41,308 bases of DNA from Gryganskiella cystojenkinii (Eukaryota; Mortierellomycota; Mortierellomycetes; Mortierellales; Mortierellaceae): the NCBI GenBank assembly GCA_015852425.1, contig JAAAIG010000293.1, positions 1 to 41,308 of the forward strand, read 5' to 3'. A program made the translations under genes and the position numbers. This document shows positions 18,907-30,039 of the stretch, one piece after another. A model generated the notes under the pieces. The model saw only the letters and a list, made by a program, of their open reading frames with translations. It did not search any database and was not told where the DNA came from. Within the stretch, counting starts at the first letter, position 1. Each line of letters opens with the position of its first letter.

Positions 18907-21900
18907 TCAATCTTCTCGATCCCACTGAATATCTTCCAGGGCCTCTTCCTGGTGGCTACCGGCTTGGTCAAGAAACTCTTCTCCGTGTCCGATTGGATGC
19001 AAGAAATCCTCGGCCTTGGTCCTTCTCAACGAACAAATGGACGGGTTCCTGACTAGGGTCACAAGTAGAAACCATCGGTTCCGAATCCGCATCGATCGCA
19101 ACTTGGCTTCACTCATCTTTTGACGAATCTGTTCCCGCGATACAGCTGCAGAGCTCTCCCCAATGACTGTATGAGAGTCCTGCAAGTGAACATGCAGCCC
19201 TGGCATACCTCTCTTGACATTATTGTCAATGTTGGCCTGGCCATAGGCTGGAGGAGGCGAGGATGGCCCCGATGAGGACGACGAACCTGCTGCTCCAAGG
19301 GGACCTTGTCCTGTACCGTGTCGTTCCACGCGTTGATCAAGGCGGAAGTAATGGTGAACTTTGGATACCTCTGGAACTGCTGCACCGCCTTTCACGGCCA
19401 CGCCAACGCCTTCAACCCCGCCACCACTAGCCTTCAAAAGATCCTCCATCCTAGCCTCCTCACCTTCCTCAATATCGTTTAATGCTCTCCTCCTTGCGCC
19501 AATACCTTGCCCACCTCTATATGGTTGCTGGGGACTCATCATCAACATCAATCGCCGTTGTCGGGTACCTTCCTCGTCCTCTTGACCGTTTTTATGCGAT
19601 GGACCATTCTTCCTAGCCTCCAAATAGTAATGAGCCAGATTAGGATGACGTCTGACCAAGAGCAGATCTCTGAGGATCTGAACAAACTCGAGCACAATCG
19701 GATGGTTCAGCACATGGTCCGCCAAGACGAGTCCTACAAACGCGGAATAACCGCCATCCCAAGGCCGAAAACGTCCACCCATGATGCAAAGATCGATCCT
19801 GGTCGAGTAGATCCCCATGGAAAGAACTGACAACACGATGCGCTTCGAGAACGAGAATGCGCCAAAGACAATGTTGAAGAATGCCCAGAAGAATTCCCAG
19901 TGATAGAATCCGGCACGGGTAGCGTTGTGATGCGAGAGTAAGAAGCGTGATCCTGGCATGCGGAAACGATAGCGGATCACGAGCATTTGAACGAGCCAGA
20001 GAATCAGTACAAGAAGACAAGAGATTCCAAAAGCGGCAAGGGCGCGCGAACCCAGGGTTCGGAACAGAGAGGATCGGAACGTCGCGGCGACAAGAAGCAT
20101 CGCCACCAGGGTACATAGTGTGAAGAGTAGAAAGACTGTAAAGCATAGGCCTACGACACCAAAGCCGACCGTATATCCGATGAATCGAACGGGATGCTTC
20201 AGGTGTTGAGTGTATTCTACAAGAGAAACCGAAGGGTCAATACGTCGTCACAGAGGCTTGATTATCAGCTGCACATTTTCCGTACTTCTCTTTTTTTTTC
20301 TTTAAAATAACTCGATTATATATCTTACCTCGTCCGCCTGGAACAAATCCGTAATTACCCATTCTGAGAAGACGTAGACACCAATTGTACTTTTGGACCA
20401 TCCGGATCTGATGCACAACGGTCATGATCACTACTGCCGGCAACAACACTACAATTAACACCAAGTTGACCGTGTGCATCGCTCTGGCCACGTTCATAGT
20501 ATTGTCAAACTGACTCCGACCAGGGTAAGCCATTGCACCGAGGAGGCAGGAAACAGGCACGGCCAAGACCGTCTCTGCAGCCCCAAGACTCAAGAGTACA
20601 TCATAACAGAGAACAAGCGTTGTCAGTACCGCGACGAGGATTCGGAGCGGCAGTCGAGCGATAAGCCAGTACGTACCGACCAGTGTAGGCCAGATATGTC
20701 GCTTTGGATAAACAATATATTCCCAGGTCGATGGTGTCGGCGCCGCACCGGTCATTGGTAAGGCGGCAGACGTGGTTGTATACGAGGTCGTGGCCGAGTT
20801 CCAGGTTAGCTTATGGTTGTTCATATTGGTGTTGGTGCTGCTTGATTGCTTCTTATTAAGGCGTGGGCGTTGCTGACCGGCACTGGCTCCTTTTCCTCCA
20901 GCAGTCCTGGCCGAGGGTGTCGTAGTCGATTTTTCGGATGGAGCTCCAGATTTTCTTCCCTCCGCGCGTAGGAACTGTACCGGTTGAGCGCTCGTGGGGG
21001 ATAGTAGCCTTCGATCAGTCTCTGGAGACATATTAAAGTCGTATTCTGTTGGATATCGAGTATATGCTGTGGCAGAAGAACTCGCCATGGAGATGGTGGT
21101 GCTTAGTGTGGAACCCATGTATCGGTTGGGGTTGTCTCCAGCAGAGCCGCTGACCGCATTGAATCCGCTCTTCCCTCGAACATTTGAGGTCTTGTCCGAC
21201 CCAATAGTTGAGCGCCCATACATACTGCCTGCCGCATCCCTCAAATCGTTTTCAGGAGTGAGCAACGATTTGACGTAGGCTCGGTGGTGAAAACTAGACA
21301 GGTTCACGAAATCGTCGTGCGGGTCGTCCACCGACATGACTGAGGCTGCATCATCCCACAGTGGTGTTGTCGAGTCTGAACGCGATAAGTTTGCGCCCCT
21401 CTTTGCTCCATTGTTTCCACTGATTTGTCCTTCTGAGGAAACTCCTTGATTGCTGATTCCTCGTCCGTCTTTGGATCGACCTTCCCGCGTAATAATGAGC
21501 CACATGGTCTTGATAAAGAAAACCATCACAGATGCCATGGCAGCCGTCTCAGGGACGGCCAAGAGGATACCAATTGGGACAGACCAGTAACCGCCCTGAA
21601 CGATTGCGAGGACCAGGATACCGATTCGAGCTACAAAGAGACAGAAGGCTGCCCAAAGTCCGAGCAGCGGCGCACGCCAACGACGGGGTTTTGACTGAAA
21701 CTGTTTTCGAGGCCGCTGCATCACCTGGTTGTAGCAGAGGAATAGCGACCAATGCACAAACGCCGATACAAAGAACGTGCCGATCATGACCAAGGGGATC
21801 AGCCACATCGCCTGTGGAGAATGAATGATGGAAATGGTTGAAGACGAGCCTCCAAGATACTGCAGCAGGATGTTGTAGATCCATTGGCAAGTCGAGACAA

Positions 21901-23206
21901 AGAGAGCCAGAGGTACGTAGTGATCGACTACTGGGTTCTTTTGGAAGAAATTGACTGGTCTATTGTCATTTCACGCGGTCAACAAATGTAGGTAAGCATG
22001 ATGATGATGATGATGATGATGATAGTGGACTGTGAGAACACGAAGATATAATCACGTCTTTGATGTATCTATCTTACGCAGAACGCCAGATCCATCCTGG
22101 GAGACCATGAAAAAGGATGATAGGGATGATGATACCGTTCACGAGTACCACAGAGCCAATCGCAATAAGGGACTTTTGGATAATGTCCTGAATCATTGGA
22201 TGATATGATCCTTGCACTATTTCAAAAAAGAACCATTGTTCGCATGACCAAAAACGAAGAAATAGATACTTGTGGTCAGTAAAAAAAAAAAAACAGAAAA
22301 AAAAAGGGAAACGATGACATTGTTGATTACTTACACATTCGAAGTGCAAAATAATCAAAGCAGAATGAAGTTTTTTCTGCCGGGACCAGGATCTGGACGA
22401 CAGCCGCGCGTGCTCCAGGTGGAATTCGTACAGGTTCCAAAGTTACAGCATCAAACGCATAATAGAGTAAACTCTCTGCATCGCCTGGATCAAGAGTTTG
22501 TGCCTGCGCCCCAGTTGTAGTATCCAAAGTCATGTATGCGCCTGTACTGTCCAGAAACCGGATCAGGACTGAAAACGTGTCCGACGACGGAACAACGGAA
22601 GTGGATGATGGTCCATCTGCGGTGTAATAACTGACAGAGAGTTGCAGTTCCTGTTGTCCCTGGTCGATCAATGTCGCTGACGATGACAGGTCAGTAGAAG
22701 TAATCAACGTTGGAGATGAAGCTACAGTGTTATTGGATCCAGATGGAGCGTACGAGCAACAGGAAAAGATCGGGTTATATATCCATCCTGGAGTGAACGA
22801 CCAAGGGTTGGCTGCTGTGGGTCCTGCGGTCAAGGGTCCGGCCGAAATTGCTGGAGTGGAGGGTATAGATGGCGGAGCTGGGAGGGTTGGCGGATCGGTT
22901 CCAGTTTGGGTCTGTAGGGTGCAGGCGGGATCCTGAATCAAGTTAACAGTCTCGAGAAAGGAGTACTGGCATTGAAGTCGGGCACTAGAAACTCCTATGA
23001 GAGAGAGAGAGAAGACGGGCGAAAGCTTTTTAGATATGTGATCGAGAGAGTGACAACGGGCTTGATCGAGTGGAGCGTGTGAGTGTTAGTGTTAGAGCGA
23101 TTGATTGATTGATTGTACCTGCATGGATTGGTACAAGGGACAGGGTGCTATGGAGAAGGAGAAGAAGTGCGATCTTGGACTGTCTGGATATAGACCGAGG
23201 AACCAT
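18907..23206 (-). CDS. STRA6-like polytopic membrane protein (retinol-uptake receptor family)
   Basis: Five exons join in phase: 23206-23119, 22994-22335, 22216-22078, 21959-20329 and 20216-18907 (3828 nt, 1275 aa). A signal peptide (about 1-29) is followed by a Pro/Ser/Thr-rich presumed lumenal domain (to about 245), then a first membrane segment with the GWIWRS turn. Exon 4 adds several hydrophobic segments separated by a long Ser/Thr-rich loop (about 430-660). Exon 5 carries more helices and the family-like stretch FYHWEFFWAFFNIVFGA, then RPWDGGYSAFVGLVLADH and LNHPIVLEF. A cytosolic tail of over 200 residues follows. Animal STRA6 takes up retinol from its binding protein. Fungi lack that protein, so the ligand here is unknown; sterol or isoprenoid exchange is only a guess. 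It is about twice the length of human STRA6, mainly from loops and tail. Family assignment is from motif memory, without an alignment. Confidence 0.78.
21996..22023. repeat. (ATG)n/(GAT)n microsatellite in intron 3 of the STRA6-like gene
   Basis: An uninterrupted ATG/GAT trinucleotide run lies within the intron between 21960 and 22077, so it is spliced out. No function is apparent. Confidence 0.85.
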
Positions 23207-24176
23207 TATTATTGGAGAGGGGGAAGATTTCTATTGATGGAGAGTGCTTATAAGGGTATTGGTATTCTATGAAGAAGGGCCTTTATCTGGAGAAAGAGTA
23301 TGATATAAAAGGACAAGCTGATGTTTCGAGAAAAGTGTGGAGAAAGGCGGGAATAGTGAAGGGAAGGAGGAAACAAACATCCTTGGCCGGAAAGGGAAGA
23401 AAACAAAAGGCAGAGAGAGAGAGAGAGAGAGAGAAAAAGAAAGAGAAAGAGAAGGGGGGCAACTGAAGAAGACGCACAGTGGAAGAACGAGAGCGAGTAA
23501 GAGGGTTGTCGTTCAAATAGGGTCGTCATTGCGATCATTCTGCGAAGCAGCTCTTTGTTATCGACAAACAAAACAATACAAAGCCTGACGGCAGCCACAG
23601 TACTCTGGCCTCATGGCCAGGCACGGCACGGCCACGCCGAGAGGCAGTGTGGCATTTGGGGCATGAGCCCACAGGAGAACAAAGGGCTGCTGAGGTATTC
23701 CTTTGGGGATGCCCCTTTTTTTCAGTTGTCCCTGAACAATAATCTGCAAGGTCAGATAAAAAAAAAAAAAAAATCCGCGTGTCACACCCGTCGCATTGCC
23801 CCTCTCTTTGTCTATTCTTTGCTCCACAATACACAAAGCTGCCCCTATTCCCCAATAGTCACACACACATGCACTCCCATACCGTCCGCGGTCACCTCGA
23901 CCCCATTCAAGGCGTCAATCTCATTCAAAAAAAAAAAAGGTTTTCTCCATTCCTTTCTTTCGGTCGACTGCACATCTCGATATTCTTTCTTCCTCAAAAC
24001 CGGTTCTTTTAATTAGGAAATATCGTTTCTCCGCAAGCAAACAGAGGCCGTCCTCAAGGACACAGATCGTGTCTTGTACTTCAAAAAATATCACTGTTCT
24101 CCATGGGCCTCATGCTCCTCTCCTTTTTATTGCGTTTTGACAATTCTTTGTGAGGCTGTTTGTTGACTCGATTGGC
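23207..24176. other. Intergenic region upstream of STRA6-like gene and downstream of NUP160
   Basis: These 970 bp hold the STRA6-like 5' region and the NUP160 3' region. Features seen are a (GA)n purine tract at about 23416-23435 with flanking AAAGAGAAAG, a GC-rich patch near 23605-23640 with an inverted repeat CTGGCC/GGCCAG (CTCTGGCCTCATGGCCAG), and A runs at 23758-23773 and 23927-23938. Open frames on both strands are low-complexity read-through of these tracts and resemble no protein I know. No tRNA or other RNA gene is visible. Confidence 0.55.
24126..24131 (-). terminator. Putative poly(A) signal AATAAA for NUP160 (minus strand)
   Basis: TTTATT on the plus strand reads AATAAA on the minus strand about 46 nt after the NUP160 stop codon, a normal position for a poly(A) signal. 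This is a motif match only. Confidence 0.5.
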
Positions 24177-27100
24177 TTAAAAGATGGATTCTCTCTCAAC
24201 GTTTTCCAAGTACAAGCCGACATCAACATCCAGCTGTCGCTTGATTGTCTTGAGTTTCTCCAGCGCCACCTTGTCCTGTTGATCGCTGTGTAGTGCTTGT
24301 CCCTCCTCGATCTGCTCCTTCAACAAATTGAAAATCTCGTCCAAAAGAGAGTAAGGCAACCAGCGCGCGTTCGGGTGCCGAGGTACCAACTCGTTAGCTT
24401 TCATAGCCTAATATTATGTTCAGTTGTCAACGACAATCATGTACGTGGTTAACTTTCAATATCCCATTGCTGATATTCTCAAACTTCTATCCGGTCCGAT
24501 GGACAAGGAAACAGTTTCAAACTTACAGTCTGGATAACCATGGACGAAAACTGAGCCGCCTTGGTCAAGGCACCGCAGTTGAGGTACAAGCGAATAAGGT
24601 CTTCGGGATTGTGCGTCTACATTTTTTTTTTTGGTTTTTGGAATAAAAGCATCATCATTAATTTAGCAACCTTTCAACTGAGCCACAGAACTTCACTCGT
24701 GTCACTTATGCGGAGATATTTACCAAGTAATGTCGCGTCAACCAAGGCTGCAAATCAAAATCCGCATTCTTTTCCAGCATTCTTGCCATCACGTTCGAAC
24801 GGTATTTGAAGTTTGTTCCAGAAGCGCTGTCATGACGGTCCAGGTAGCTCTGCAGTGTTAGCAGAGCATTGGTAGAGCGAGTCCTATCCACCTGACGCTG
24901 CTTCCGACGGGTATCCCTTGGATCTTGAAGTCCATCCTTTCCGAGCAGCTCTCTATTTGCAAGAAAAAAAAAAAGATATAGGTCAGCTCCAAGGACTCAT
25001 GACGACTTTTGTTGAAGTGTTTCGACAAGTAGACAATGGATGCAAATGAATAGCCCACTCACTCTTGTTCAAGGGCAATGGCGGCGAGATACCGGTCGAC
25101 CAAATGGTCAAACACCACATCCAAAGGCAGGTCATATTGCATCGCCAGTGAAGTTGCGGCATCATAGTTACCAGCCCGAACGAGCATAATGACAGTTTCT
25201 TCTGCGGTCATCCTAAGCACAGCTGTTATTCATATAGAATCATGGTTAAGGCGATAGAATAGAGGTGCTTGATCGGATATTTGCTGATCCATGAGAAAAG
25301 CTCCAGGATCATACCTGACAAGATGTGAGCGGGAATCTCCTTCAGCAATTTGAGCTTGGCTGTTATCAACGCGTATTCCTTTCGAATCTCTGAAAGGTGA
25401 ACAATCGTTGACTTGCAAGGCAATCCAGAGCTCTGATCCAATCCTGAAACCTGACGAGGAAGCCCGTGTGCAGTCGGCCCAATCTTTCTCCTTTTTACTC
25501 TCTATTCCAAGTTTGAGTAAGCAATTAGATTTGATCTGACAATGTAGAAGGCACATGTAGCCGCAGAATATTTTTTTAGTCTAATCTCTCCCCTATCTCT
25601 TACCTCTGCTACTGCTGGGATAGACACCCATGCAGATTTGGGTCCCGCAAGATGAAGAGCATTAATGGCCCCCAAGTACGCTTTACCAGCCTCGCGCAAA
25701 ATTAATGGCACCGATTCCGTAGTCTCAGATTCATCGGTCAATCTCTGCGCATGCTGACACATAACCGAAGCCACTACAAGAAAAAGATTGCGAATGCAAG
25801 TGTTAGACTTTTACTCTGTCCGTCAACGTAAACTTTCCAACATTATATCGTGCCAAGGACATACCGTTTCTATAATCGCCTCGGTAAGTGTAGTACGCAG
25901 AAAGAATAGAGTAGTAGTCCGGTGATGACAGCACCGGAGATTGCTGAGCACTTAGTAGTAAGAGACGCTCCACCTCATCCTGGACACCTTTGAAAGGAAA
26001 GAGACTCAGTTTTGCGCCATCGCCTCGGTTGCAAATCGTAGTGACAAACACGCGCAAATATTGCTTCCGTCTAGTAATTCGTTAATTCAAACAACAAACA
26101 GTCTTTTAGAACATGCTCCTCAATAAAACCATTATCTAAAATGTCTCACTGGCCATCGAAACTTACGCCAACTCGTTGGATATTTGCATGACTGCAGCAT
26201 AAGAATGTTCATAAGCACCAATAGACAGACCAGAGACAATAATATGGGCCAGCATCACGCGGGTCTGCGTCTCTGTCACTGGTACCTTGGCATTCTATGC
26301 GAAAGAGGCATCATGATCATTGTTGTTGTTAGCATCGATCGCATAGACTATCATTAGAAAACTACAGCAAACCAGTGTCCAGCACCTTCCAATACTAGTA
26401 TATACCTTCAACATCTCGCAAAGTGCCAACTTGGCGACTTCGATAACTTGTTTATGAGCATCTTTCTCTGTCAAAAGATCAATGACGTGGCAGTAGTAAT
26501 CGTGCACTTTGGCCTGCCCACGGTTCAGTTTGTTGGCATAGTCGAGTTGCATGATGTCCAGTTCCTGCTCGACGTTTTGAATGTCGTTACCTAAAAAATA
26601 CAAAAATGGACCCGTTAGAAATCTCCGTAAATACCAGCAAGATGAAACCGTGTTACCAAGAAGGGGGGGGGGAAGTCTCATTCAACGGTACCAAAACATG
26701 CCGTGACGGCCAAGAATTGCTCAAGGGCTAATGCAGGCTTTCCTTGACTCAGCAACGCCTTGCCCTGGTAGTATGACATTGACGAGCTAGCTGGAACAAG
26801 AGCCAAGTACTGTGACAACAGTGTCATCTCGCCTAATCCAGAGAGACGCTGCGCCAGTCCAGCATGATACTTTGTGTCTTCGTCCGCTCCTTGGTTCAAA
26901 ATGCCAAGCTTATAGAGAAAAGTCGAGACTGCTCGAGGGATGGCCAGGTAAATCGGGAACTCGACCGTTCCATATTTTGATGATTCGGAAGCCATGGTTT
27001 TGAGGAGAGAGCCAACGAGACTCTGGCGATGCAGGCTCGAACCCTTGGACAAGAATTCACCGTCCACAGACATCATCGACAGCTGTTGCTCCAACACAGA

Positions 27101-29571
27101 AGAAGAGGTCAAGAGGGAACCAGAAACTGTTTGACTCGAAACCCACTTGAGGATAAGCAGCGATTGGGCAATCCGCACGGCATCCGAGACGAATCTCATT
27201 TCGTCCTGAATCCAAATCTTGGTTGACGGCACCGCGCTGGTCATGATTGTCATCAGGACGAGGAAATTTTGAGCGATAGCATATCGATTCAGAGCCAACT
27301 GCTGGACGCTGGCCGCTACCAGGGCTTCGTATGGAAGGATACAGCGATTCGAATGGAGTCCAACGGCTGTAGTACTGGCGCTTAGCAACAGTTGGTGGAT
27401 AAGGTACTGAAAGACTTCTGTGTGTCCGGAGCAGGAGCCCACCAGGTTCCGTGCCCTGTTCATGTCGGCCTTGGAGATGTAGCGAGGCAAATATTCCTGT
27501 GAAAAGACTTCTACAAAGCTCCTGGGTCCATTTGTGGCACTGAGTTGAGATATCAAGGTTTCCAAAACCTTGGACGCCCTGGAGCCAATTCCACCGGTCA
27601 AAAAGTTCATGGCCATGAATACTTTGGCTATATCCTGCCGCAATGTCGGGTCTTGGATTCTTGGATATGTGCTCCTGAGCTGAGATGGGGGCGTTGCAAG
27701 AAGTTGAGCGACCTCGAATTGCTTGTCCAAGAAGGTGTGATAAAGGATCTCGGATTCATCGCACGCTGTCAGGAAACTCATGGAATCTTGTTTGACAATG
27801 ATCATGTATCCAGTATCCGAGGCAACCGACAGATTGAGAGGGACGGAGGCATCGTGGTCAATCTTGCCGCAAGTAGAGATGAATTTTGTCCACATCATGA
27901 TTTCATCCTGTCGTTCTTGATCTCTCTCAGCTTTGGTCGCTCGCTTGACTCGATTGGCGACGATTGCGTCCACGACTTGCTCTTGAACTTTGATCTCAAG
28001 TGTGAGGTTGAGACTGGGGAAGACGGTTTTGACAGCGCTCACGATTGTCCTGTCGGAGAAGCGGCCAGAGGCAAAGACATAATCGGTAAAATGTCTAGAG
28101 ATATCCTCGACGGTTTCGTCTACGGCGCTGATATCTTTGATAAAACCGCTGGCAGGGGCATGCATTGAGACTGCCCACCAACGACCATCAAACAGATCCC
28201 GTTGTCGGTACTGGTCGTAATGCTCTCGTTCAACGGCAGGGTCGTCGATCTGCAGGTACTTTGTCGATATCCGAGTGTCGTGATCCCAGAGACCCCAAAG
28301 GGTGTATCCAGTACTGGCCTCGTTCAAGTTGACGGCGAGGGTGACGAGGCTCGACATGTTTGATCCTGGACCAGCAGCTGATTCTACACGCATAGTGCTC
28401 ACGTTTCCGGATTCGAAGTCGACATCCTCTGACAAATCCAGTCTCGTGGTGTAGATCGAGAGTTGAGCGTCGCCTTCTGTGGGGATATAGGCTAGGAGAC
28501 GCAAGGCCCAGGGCATCTGCGGATTGAACATGATGCCGAGATGAGCACGAGCGGAGGGATCGATGGTCTCCTGCAAGTATCCTGATTCGTTTGGTGAGGC
28601 AGGGGTTCTCAAGGACTGAAGACACTGTCGGCGACCAGTAGACCAGACGCGGATAGTCCTGTCCAGATGAAGCGTGAATAACAAAGTATCATCGTGAGTG
28701 GTAAAAGTTTCCATGGCCATGACCTCCATGCGTGTTTGTCCATCTGAGAATCCACCGGAAGCAGCCAGGGTGGGCGCAGGTCGCAAGAAGTTGAACTTTT
28801 GGATTGTAGATACGTGAGGGATCTTGTTCACATGTAAGTCATCTTGCAGCGAATATATCTTGACTTCGGCATGATCTGAAAGGCGATCGGAAATGAAGAA
28901 AGACAGAGTACAGCCTGGTTAGTTGTTTTTTGTTGTGGACAATCAGCCTTATTTCAACATGAAGTGTAAAAGCGTCGTCAGGGTCGTGTACCATGTCGAT
29001 TAGCATCGCAGGCCAGGAGTGCGGTCCTGATAAGACAAAGTCCGCCATTGGTTGACGCGACGGCGGCTTGTCGGTCGCCGAGGTATTTGAAGAGTAGTGG
29101 CTCGCTGTTGGTCGTCCAAGTGATCTGAGCTGAGGAAGAGTATCCCTCGGGTGAGTCCTTGGTCGAGAAGTGGCTCAGAGCCGAGATCTGGAGTCGATAG
29201 AGGACACTGTCGGCTGTGAGGAGGGTGATGGTGATGCCGCCGGTTTGGGATAAGGGTCCAAGGTGCACTCCGGGCAGGATGGGAGCATGGAAGACAAAGG
29301 TGATCTGGCGTGTGGGCGTGTTTTCCTTGCCAGAGAGTGAGGTGAGTTCGAGTGCGGTGGCATTTTCCTTTGTTCTCCAGACAACGGACTTTGCGTACTG
29401 GGCAGGAAAGGCAAAGACACCGCCCTGGTTCTCAAAAGACCTTTGTTGAGGTCTAGGGCGCAGGTTCCTAGGATAGGGTACGATATGACGGATGGGGTGA
29501 CGCGTGTCGACAAAGGTCTCTGACTGGACAGGGACCTCCTTGAACCACCACATGGGAGCCAAGGGAGCCAT
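24177..29571 (-). CDS. NUP160: Nucleoporin Nup160/Nup120, Y-complex subunit
   Basis: Eleven exons join in phase: 29571-28992, 28875-26692, 26590-26406, 26294-26167, 26070-25865, 25773-25604, 25501-25315, 25222-25063, 24952-24724, 24616-24527 and 24407-24177 (4350 nt, 1449 aa, close to the 1436 aa of human NUP160). The N-terminal half looks like the Nup120/160 beta-propeller; exon 2 holds HTSTIQKFNFLRP-like sequence (HVSTIQKFNFLRP) and TIRVWSTGRRQCL. The C-terminal half is an alpha-helical solenoid, with HLSEIRKEYALI, LVRAGNYDAATSLA, DFDLQPWLTRHYL and NPEDLIRLYLNCGAL at places expected for NUP160. The protein is a structural part of the Y (Nup107-160) complex coating nuclear pores. The exon 8 acceptor at ATAACAG (25223) was chosen because the later CTTAG would create a stop. 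An upstream in-frame ATG at 29643 is possible; 29571 was preferred because the conserved start (WWFKEVPVQ) follows it directly. One intron carries a run of ten G. Confidence 0.93.
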
Positions 29572-30039
29572 GTGATTTGAATGAATGATTTGATTGGATG
29601 ATTTCACAAAGAGAAGAAAGCGCGCGTGGTCGTCTAGATGCAAAGAAAATTGAGCAAATTAAGGCAAGGGGGGATGAAGGGATGATGGTTCAGTTGTGGT
29701 GATGATTAGAGTAGGCCCTTCTGCGATTTAAAATGTGCCCCCCGTGTGTGGGTTTGTCAAATAGAAAGAGAGAGAGAGAAAAGAAGAGGATTCCATCCAT
29801 CCATCCCATTCATCGTTTTCGCGCGTTTCTTTTTTTTTTTGGTGCCTTCCTTCTGCAATTAAAACGACCGTCACACGATGGAGGCTTAGCTTAGTTTGTG
29901 ACGGCTGTTTTCAAAGCAGGAACAAAGCACAGAAATGTCCTTTTGCAGAAAAGGACACTTTGCTCGATCCGTCTTCTCTCCTTCCTAGAAGCATACAGCA
30001 CACTCACGCACCACTTGGAGACAGGACCTCATATCCACA
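29572..30039. promoter_or_regulatory. Divergent 5' region between NUP160 and DSS1
   Basis: This 468-bp gap separates two divergent start codons. It contains a GA-rich run at 29763-29785, CCAT repeats at 29792-29812 and a T run at 29829-29840. No TATA box or specific factor site stands out. The plus-strand open frames upstream of 30040 have no supporting protein similarity and are treated as 5' leader. Confidence 0.45.

Noticed and set aside
23555..24016. Plus-strand frame of 153 codons between STRA6-like and NUP160 genes
   Set aside because: Passes through poly(A) tracts giving Lys runs and resembles no protein; most likely UTR or spacer.
25202..25221. CTTAG acceptor for NUP160 exon 8
   Set aside because: Joining there gives a stop codon (GGA TGA) in the first codons; the ATAACAG acceptor ten bases upstream in the transcript keeps frame.
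18907..29571. Functional gene cluster of CCC2, CUZ1, GRX and STRA6-like genes
   Set aside because: Directions alternate and the genes between are unrelated housekeeping genes, so neighbourhood alone does not support a pathway.
29572..29643. Upstream NUP160 start at 29643
   Set aside because: Would add 24 residues without similarity; the ATG at 29571 directly precedes the conserved N-terminus. It cannot be fully excluded.
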